Source: Catenaria anguillulae PL171
Taxonomy: Eukaryota; Blastocladiomycota; Blastocladiomycetes; Blastocladiales; Catenariaceae
Length of the DNA: 64,000 nucleotides
Assembly: GCA_002102555.1 (NCBI GenBank)
Contig: MCFL01000022.1
Coordinates: 124,001-188,000 of the forward strand
Reading direction: 5' to 3'
The notes beneath the pieces were generated by a model, which searched no databases, was not told where the DNA came from, and saw only the letters and a program-made list of their open reading frames with translations. Position 1 is the stretch's first letter. Each line of letters opens with the position of its first letter. This document shows, one piece after another, positions 57,648 through 64,000 of the stretch. The translations under genes and the position numbers were made by a program.

Positions 57648-58110
57648 GTGTTCTGGTCGAGGTAGCTGGCGTTGATGACAATGACGGTTCTGGAGTACAT
57701 TTTACCCTCATCCCCCACCACTTCTTTTCAAATGTCTTTATATATTATCTATCAATCAAAATTGTTTTCTGGACAATCAGTTGCCCTCCATGTCGTTTGC
57801 CAGCAGGAGCAATCACCAACTTGCGAGTCGTGTTATCGGATCCCGTGTGGTTTCCAAGTAAGCGCTCGCGAGCAGGTCATTAAGTAAATGAGAGGTGAAC
57901 GACGAGATGGCATGATCCAGTTTCCTGCAGGTTCTCGTCTCGCACGTACACCCGTTTTTCCACATGCATGGATGAACCGTAGTACCTTGACAATGTACAC
58001 ATGCTACTCGGCGAAACTTGACCTGCTCGCCACTTTTCTGCCGTGAAGCTCATCCATTCTCTTTTCCCACCCGGCCTGCTCCGTACCGTGACCGGTCCAT
58101 TCACCCAACC
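57648..58110. other. Intergenic region
   Basis: Between the Nur1-like and UPF0014 genes, both on +. AT-rich 3' UTR followed by a short promoter. No gene is seen. Confidence 0.4.
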
Positions 58111-59528
58111 ATGTTGGATCCCATCCTGTACCTTGTCGCCAATACGACAACATTAACGGATGGCGCCACCGCCACCACTCCCGTGGTAGTCTCTTCTGCT
58201 ACTCCTACTAGTATTGCCGCTGCAACATCAATACCCAGCGGCAGCGGCCCACGCCCTCCTTCCGATGTGCTGACCGACCTTGATTGGACAAACGTGGCTG
58301 TGGCTGCCTCGCTTCTCCTGCTCAATGTCATTCTGTCGTTCCTGTTCCGCCTGGGCCTCGAGTTCACAATCATCATTTCTGCGGTGCGATGCCTTGTCCA
58401 GTTATCGGTCATGGGCCAGGTCCTCGAGCCCGTGTTCCGCAATGGGAACAATCCAGTCGTTGTGTTTTCCATGACCGGTATGCAACTTCTCGAGCATGCT
58501 GATATCACATGCATGTACACCTGCTCAATCTTGCTTGCTTGCTTGCTTGCTCCTTGCCTGCCGTGTGTAGCCGTTTTGCTCCTGCTCGGGTCGGCAGAAG
58601 CCTTCACCAAATCCAAATACTCGTACCCAGGCATGCACCTCGTTGTCCTGCTGTCCATGTTCCTTGCAGGCTCCATCACCACCTTCATCGGCATGACGCT
58701 CGCCATCCGGCCCGACCCTTGGTACACTGCCCAAGTGTACATCCCAACCGTGGGCATGATCTTGGGCAACTCCATCTCGGGCATTGCCCTGGGCATCCGG
58801 TCGTGCTTGACTGCATTCAAGGAGCACGGCGACGTGACGGAAGTCCGGCTCGCCTTTGGCGCCTCCCGATGGGAGGCCGCCAGGCCCGTGGTCAGGGAGA
58901 GCTTGCGCACGGCCTTGTTGCCGCCACTCAACAATTTGGCCGTCATGGGCCTCATTAGCATTCCTGGCCAGATGACGGGTCAGATCTTGGCGGGCGCACC
59001 GATTGAGAGCGCGGTGCATTTTCAGCAGATTGTCATGTACATGATTGTTAGCAGTACGGCCTTGGGCACGCTCTTGTCTATTTTGGTACGTGTCCAGCTT
59101 CCCCCCTTTGTTCCTGAGTTTGCTCACCATCGGAACGAGATATACACTGCACTCACGCACTCATTTGCAATGACACACTTGTATAGATGACCACATTTGT
59201 TATTCTCGACTCGTCGCACCAAATGCGCCTGGACCGCATCACGAGCGACCCGCTGTGGATCACGCAATGGCTGGCTGACTGGTATTGGAGTATGTGGTCG
59301 CGGATCGCGTGTTGGAATCCAAAGCCGCGCGCACCAAGGGCAGGGACGCCCGCGGCCACGGCGGCGGCCGCACGACGAATCCGGCGGATCACCGAGGAGG
59401 AAGAAGCGGCCCAGGGCTTGTTGGTGGAGGATGACGAGGATGTGGAAGAGGATGAAGAGATTGGGCAAGCGAGTGGGGCAACAGAAGCAAGGTGGAAGCG
59501 GGTGGCAGCAGGCGGGAGTGGTAGTTGA
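58111..59528 (+). CDS. UPF0014/FetB-like membrane protein (ABC-type metal or UDP-sugar export permease)
   Basis: Three exons (58111-58477, 58571-59085, 59187-59528) in matching phase give 407 residues. The UPF0014 domain has about seven membrane helices, starting with WTNVAVAASLLLLNVILSF. Characteristic motifs are RCLVQLSVMGQVLEPVF, YIPTVGMILGNSISGIALG, LAFGASRWEAARPVVRESLR, and PGQMTGQILAGAPIESAV. Bacterial FetB and plant ALS3/STAR2 pair with a separate ATPase (FetA/STAR1) for iron, aluminium or UDP-glucose transport; no such ATPase is in the window. Unlike bacterial members it has an N-terminal Thr/Ala/Pro extension (about 50 residues) and a C-terminal tail rich in Arg and then acidic residues (DDEDVEEDEE). 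Confidence 0.88.
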
Positions 59529-60439
59529 AAGCAGTGTGTGTGTTCATGTGTGTTGGTGAATGCATATGTACAATAGATCCTCACAGCAATGCATAGTTCG
59601 TGCACAACATTGTAACCCGTCTGACCACTGATCCTTCGCAGATCGACCGCTTTGTCCGTTAGGAGCGAACCGCAGAAACTGGTGCGGCCATGATTCACGG
59701 ACAAGCAGCGCCAACCGCTTGCTTCAAGACCATGTCGTTGTTGACGAGGCTGCCAGTTATTCCGCTCTGGACATCCATTCCAAGATAGTAGGGGAGTGGT
59801 GTCGGGTCGTTGACGGGTGAACTGCGCTCCGTACCTCCTCACATTACGGTCATCTCATCATCCACATGAACCGGTAAGATGCTCCTGCATGAAAAGTGGC
59901 GAAATCTCATAGCACAGACAGCAATGCAATGACACTTGTGGCTGAGGCGGCACAGGCTTGGGTGGAACGTGATTGCGGTTGCGTAACACGACCCGTGCGT
60001 CCAGCCACGTTCGCAGCCTTTATGTCAGTACTTCCAGTTGGCCTACCAAGTCATGACATTGACCATGAATGCGCAATACCCACGTTTCTGGATCCACCGC
60101 GTGAGCATTTGCAACACAGTGTGTGGACTAGGAAATGGTCAGGTGGCGGCTTGGGCCTGGCATTGAGCGAATACAGTGCATTGAATCGCGGCATTGTCGC
60201 GAGTCACGAAATGCTGGATTTGCTCCAGCAAGACATGTCAAGCTTCAACGAATACCCTTGAGAGAAGTATAAAGGTCCAATACAACCCGCCCCGTTCCCA
60301 CCTCAGCGTTTTGGTCCTCATCCACTACGCCCCTTCTTCCCCACAGCTTTGATAGCCTCCTCCCTCACGTCTCTCACTATTAGATCATAGATCCGTTCGG
60401 ACTCTCTCTCATTCTTTCCTCACCCACCCTCTTTCCACC
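59529..60439. other. Intergenic region
   Basis: Upstream of the secreted GPI-type gene. An open frame of 121 codons lies at 59896-60261, but it lacks family features and I do not call it. The last about 170 bp are a promoter with TATA box and a pyrimidine-rich leader. Confidence 0.4.
60268..60273 (+). promoter_or_regulatory. TATA box of the secreted-protein gene
   Basis: TATAAA about 170 bp before the ATG at 60440, followed by a C/T-rich stretch (cctcagcg...ccccttcttcccc) typical of leaders of highly expressed fungal genes. Confidence 0.5.
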
Positions 60440-61015
60440 ATGAAGTCGACTCTTATCCTCGCTGCCGCCCTCGTTGCCTCGGTTGCCGCTGCCCCCTCGT
60501 ACAACGCGCCGGCTCCCGGCTCCAACTACGATGCGGCCAAGCCCGCTCCTGCCCCCATCCAGCCTGGCTACGACGCGGCCAAGCCCGCGCCGGCTCCAGT
60601 GCAACCGGGCTACAACGGCGACGCCAAGCCCGCCCCCGCCGTGACGACCCCTTGCTCGTCTGCCGCTGCTGCCAAGCCCACTGTGCCCGCCAGCAACTAC
60701 AACGGCGTACCTGCCCCCGCCCCGACTGGTGCCTACGACGGCGTGTCGCCCGATGGCAAGAAGCCCTGCACGACGGCAGTTGCCGATCAAGTGGCTATTC
60801 CCTCGACCACGCCCTGCGAAAAATCGGCCGCCAAGACCACAGATGCGTACGAGCAAGCCGCGCCCGCGCAGCCTACTGGCGCCTATGATGTAAAGATTCA
60901 GCCCGCTGGCCAACAGAATACCGATGGGTCGCTGTACCAGGCATCGAGCGCCGGCAAGGTTGGCGGAAGTGTGGTTGCCTTGATGGTTGCTGGTGCCGGT
61001 TTGTTGGTGTTGTAA
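60440..61015 (+). CDS. Secreted, probably GPI-anchored Pro/Ala-rich cell-surface protein
   Basis: A single exon of 191 residues. Residues 1-18 are a clean signal peptide (MKSTLILAAALVASVAAA). The mature part begins with repeats of Tyr-Asp-Ala-Ala-Lys-Pro-Ala-Pro-Ala-Pro-(Ile/Val)-Gln-Pro-Gly (three units, about 60520-60640). It continues with Pro/Thr/Ala-rich sequence containing spaced Cys residues (TPCSS, KKPCTT, TTPCEK). The C-terminus (SSAGKVGGSVVALMVAGAGLLVL) is a classic GPI-attachment signal with small residues at the likely cleavage site. Codon use is strongly biased and the promoter has a TATA box, suggesting high expression. Probable location is the plasma membrane or wall surface; no enzyme domain is seen. 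Confidence 0.82.
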   Translation: MKSTLILAAALVASVAAAPSYNAPAPGSNYDAAKPAPAPIQPGYDAAKPAPAPVQPGYNGDAKPAPAVTTPCSSAAAAKPTVPASNYNGVPAPAPTGAYDGVSPDGKKPCTTAVADQVAIPSTTPCEKSAAKTTDAYEQAAPAQPTGAYDVKIQPAGQQNTDGSLYQASSAGKVGGSVVALMVAGAGLLVL

Positions 61016-61400
61016 AGGATGATTTCAAGGTCCAATGAACGATGAGCACACGAGTTCGCTCATGGTGCGTGCTTGCGTTTCTGGGAAACGGGGCACAGCA
61101 CGTGGGTGGCGGCCGATGTGCGCCATTCGAGATTGTTGTTACTCTTCCATTTGTGTACTTTGTGTATAATTCATGCTCAACAAACATACTCTCATTTTCT
61201 CCCATGATTGATTGTTGAGCGAAAGATAAACGCGGAAGATAAATGCACTGGACAAGATCGACACACTTCACGTCACGGGAGCGGATCGGGAGGGTGTTCC
61301 CACGCGTCCCACGCAAACAAAAGACATGCTTCTGTGAAGGAATCATGACGCAACATCACACTGCAACTGCCCCAAACACCCACCTAAGAACCTACACTCG
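61016..61400. other. Intergenic region
   Basis: 3' UTR of the secreted-protein gene and promoter of IFT46. Nothing else is recognised. Confidence 0.4.
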
Positions 61401-63648
61401 ATGCAACCGTCGCAACCACAAGTTTCTGCCCGTCCCGCTTCCGCCTCTCGCAAAGGTCGCCCAGGCACCGCGTCCACGTCTGCGTCTGCCCACTCATCCA
61501 CGACGTCTGCTGCGCCCATCTCCACCGCACTCCATTCCCTCGCCCCGGGAGACCTCGCACAGCGCATGAGCCCGGGCATTCCCAACCCCGCGTCCTCCGA
61601 CTCTGCTGGTGCCGCGGTCAACGATCTCGAGTACGCCAAGCAAGTCGAGCGCCAGCTCAATCGCGCCATGTCGGCACGCACAAAGGCCAGAGTCGAGGCC
61701 GCGGATGCAAAAATGGCAAGGCAATTGGCTGTATCCGGTGGACTGGGTGCAGACGGCGGGTCGGAAATGGAGGACGAGGGTGGGTCGGAAATGGAGGACG
61801 AGGGTGGGTCGTCGGCCGTGGGCATTGAATTGGACGCGTCGGATTTGGAAGGGGCCGAAGTCATTACGGACGACGAGGTGGACCATCGACCGGTCACGGC
61901 CAGGACAAAGCAGCAACTGGACGAAGATGGTACGGCGGAAGGCACATGTATTTCATTTCATTGAATGCCATTTCGGTCCTCTTACCACAACAGCTCGTGG
62001 GGGTCGACTCTTGTAGAAACAATTGCGCGCCAAATGCAAATCGAAATGCTCTACGACCTGCACGGCTCCTCGTCCAAACCCGCCAATGCGACCGGTAGCA
62101 ACAACACCATGCTCAACCCTGCATCCACCTCGTCCGGGTCCCAATCGCCGCCCATGGTCCAAGGGTCTGCAAACTCGCTTCTTCCATCTGGCGATGCAAC
62201 CCACGACTTGTCCGTGACTGGCCGATCAGCTGCCGCTATTTCATCGGGTAGCCAGTCGCTTGCAGGCGCGGTGCCGCTCGGGTCGCAGCGCCTCGGATTG
62301 GGCAACGAGTATCCGATTCAGTCTGGCGTGGGTGGACTCGTGACGTCGGGCGCGGGCACGGGCGCGGGCCAGAAGCAGCAGATGAACGCGTTGCAGAGGT
62401 CGGCTGCGGGTATGGAACAGTTGACGGGCATGGGCGCTGGTGTTGGAATGCGCGGCGCAAGTGAGCATACAGAGCAGAGCGAGTCGCTGTGGGATACCGA
62501 GAACGATAAGGATCATATGGTGTGTCACTTGCCGTATGGGATGGCATGAGCCGGATTCCAGACTGACGTTCGTTTTTGTAGACGGAAGGCGAATCTTCCC
62601 CCTCTCCAGAGTACGTTTCCGAAAACGCTTCGATGTTTGCCAATCCACGGATCCCAATTGACCTTGTATCATTTCCTTTGTACAAAGACCACCCCTTGCG
62701 CCCAACGACCTCGACGCCCTCTTTTCGTACATTTCCCAATTCAAACCGGAATCCATCGACCTCGACCCAGTCTTGAAACCCTTTCTCCCCGACTACATCC
62801 CCGCCATTGGCGACCTCGAAGCCATGATCAAAATCCCCGCCCCAGGTGCGCCGTCGGCTGCAAGCACCACGACTGCCCCGCCACCAGGTACCGCGGCGCC
62901 TGCTGCTGAGGCATCTACCATGACGTTTTTCCAAGACTTAGGCATCACCATCCTGGACGAGCCCGCCGCCAAACAATCGGATCCGGCCGTGCTGCACTAC
63001 CAACTCAAAGCCATGAGCAAGGCGTTTGGACCCACGAGCACTGGCCCATCCGGCGACTCACGCGCCAAAAACAATGACTTGGACACGCCAGGTCTCGTGC
63101 ACGCCATTCACGCGCACGACCCGTTTGCGAAAAAGCTGGGCGATTGGATCACAAGTACCAATGCGCCCGAGTGGGCGGCCAATCGCGCAGTAGGCGGGTA
63201 TGCGCCCGCGGCGGGAAAGGCAAAGTATCCAACGACGGACAAGTTGATGGATGTATGGGACGAGGCGTTTGCGGGAGCGCCGACGAATCCCTTGGATGTG
63301 TTGACGAGCGTGGATCCGCGGACTGGCATGGGTCCGCTTGGGTCGCTAGATTTGCCGTTGAGCGAGGCTGTCAAGTTGGCGTGTGCTGTTCTGGGGATTC
63401 CAGTGCATGAGGCCCCTGGAGGAAAGAAGGGAAGAGGTTTGATTGATGCGTTACATTGCTTGTTTGAGGTGTATGCGGGCTTTGCCGAGAGTCAGCATTT
63501 CAGCAATGAGTTGGGCCAGGGCGCGAGTGGGAGCGGGATTGATATGACGGGGTTTCCGAGTGGCAGTGGTGAGTTTGGTATGGGCACGGACAATGGAGGC
63601 GCGAGTAATGGGGTTGGCGGCGGGCAGTCTGCCGAGTGGATGGGTTGA
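61401..63648 (+). CDS. IFT46: Intraflagellar transport protein 46 (IFT-B core subunit)
   Basis: Four exons (61401-61929, 62017-62519, 62582-62610, 62688-63648) in matching phases give 673 residues. The C-terminal domain is typical of IFT46: NDLDALFSYISQFKPESIDL, LKPFLPDYIPAIGDLEAMIK then IPAPG, LGITILDEPAAKQSDPAVL, a DKLMDVWDEAFAG segment, LPLSEAVKLACAVLGIPV, and ALHCLFEVYAGFAESQHFSN. IFT46 is part of the IFT-B complex that carries cargo, notably outer-arm dynein, into the flagellum. The N-terminal about 360 residues are disordered (Ser/Ala/Gly), with an exact tandem repeat of an acidic GGSEMEDE unit (about 61756-61810). The protein is about twice the usual length because of this extension and a Gly-rich tail. 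The 29-base third exon is notable. Confidence 0.92.
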
Positions 63649-63833
63649 CAGCTTTTGCGTCCTGAATCTCTCTTGTTTGGTCAATACACTTATTCTTCAA
63701 GTAGACGAAGGGATCAAGTCAGAGACTTTAAAACGATTTCATCGACTTACGTCATTTTCATTCCAACTATATTCCAAATTCCCAACCATGTGCGAACTGA
63801 TGAACTTCCGAGCTCCAACGGGTTGTACATAGT
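63649..63833. other. Convergent intergenic stretch
   Basis: Space between the stop of IFT46 and the stop of the partial minus-strand gene at the window end. It presumably holds both 3' UTRs. Confidence 0.4.
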
Positions 63834-64000
63834 CTACTCGAGCTCGACTCCAAATCTACCCTGTCCCTCATCGACTACTACTTCTTGCTCCTCTTGCTCT
63901 TCCTCGGCGGCACTCGGGACTACCCTGGCGCCCGTCGCCAACAATGGCAACGGCGGCACTGGTGGCGCGTCATCCAACACCACAATGCCCCTGACCCTCC
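63834..64000 (-). CDS. Partial gene: acidic C-terminus, truncated by window end
   Basis: The minus-strand frame is open from the window edge to a TAG at 63834. It reads GIVVLDDAPPVPPLPLLATG and then an acidic tail with EEEQEEQE and VVVDEGQG. The composition is protein-like and the convergent placement fits, but only about 55 residues are visible and no family can be named. Confidence 0.5.
   Translation of the reverse strand, partial: RVRGIVVLDDAPPVPPLPLLATGARVVPSAAEEEQEEQEVVVDEGQGRFGVELE

Noticed and set aside
58111-59528. Bacterial contamination or a transferred operon for the UPF0014 gene
   Set aside because: The gene has two clean spliceosomal introns and neighbours typical of the host.
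59896-60261. 121-codon frame upstream of the secreted-protein gene
   Set aside because: No family features or clear splice/promoter support, and it ends in the promoter of the next gene.

Overview
The window is nuclear DNA from a compact, GC-rich eukaryotic genome, most likely a zoosporic (flagellated) fungus. Genes are split by short GT-AG introns, often with GTACGT or GTATGT donors. Two genes are specific to motile cilia: an axonemal inner-arm dynein heavy chain (DNAH10 type) and the intraflagellar transport protein IFT46. Fungal-style genes sit beside them: ALG6, a Nur1/Mug154-like nuclear envelope protein, a Spt20-like SAGA subunit and a GPI-type cell-surface protein. The ankyrin-like repeat with paired tryptophans at 4.4-5.1 kb recalls families expanded in Blastocladiomycota (Allomyces, Catenaria). 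That placement is inference.

Layout. 0.2-5.1 kb: a DUF1295 membrane reductase-like gene (+), an EF-hand/Asp-rich protein of unknown function (-) and an ankyrin-like gene (-). 5.1-6.3 kb is intergenic and holds a retroposed insert with a 36-base poly(T/A) tail and a 15-bp target-site duplication. 6.3-11.2 kb: Spt20-like Q/A/P-rich coactivator (-). 12.1-14.5 kb: GTPBP1/2-like GTPase (-). 15.7-16.7 kb: JmjC/cupin protein (+). 16.8-17.7 kb: five-exon PPIL3 cyclophilin (-). 18.1-32.4 kb: DNAH10-type dynein (-), with more than 11 kb in one exon. 32.9-33.8 kb: a polytopic membrane protein of unknown function (+). 34.8-36.7 kb and 46.15-48.03 kb: two nearly identical MFS sugar transporter genes forming a 1.9-kb inverted repeat. 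Between them lie two unrecognised proteins (37.0-38.9 and 39.0-40.9 kb, both -), a GDA1/CD39 apyrase (-) and ALG6 (+). 49.0-50.0 kb: a repeat protein made of Gln-ladder repeats (-). 51.0-53.1 kb: PAS-kinase-like protein kinase (-). 54.3-55.3 kb: mitochondrial ATP synthase OSCP (+). 56.0-57.6 kb: Nur1-like protein (+). 58.1-59.5 kb: UPF0014/FetB-like permease (+). 60.4-61.0 kb: secreted GPI-type protein (+). 61.4-63.6 kb: IFT46 (+). 63.8 kb to the window end: the acidic C-terminus of another minus-strand gene.

A recurring feature is single-base frame breaks inside otherwise conserved coding sequence: dynein, both transporter copies, CD39, ALG6, the ankyrin-like gene and the EF-hand gene. They look more like residual sequencing deletions than gene decay, although real mutations cannot be excluded from one sequence. 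The genes are ordinary eukaryotic units with no operon-like cooperation. The clearest functional theme is the flagellum (dynein plus IFT46). The best candidate for something undescribed is the Gln-ladder repeat protein at 49.0-50.0 kb.
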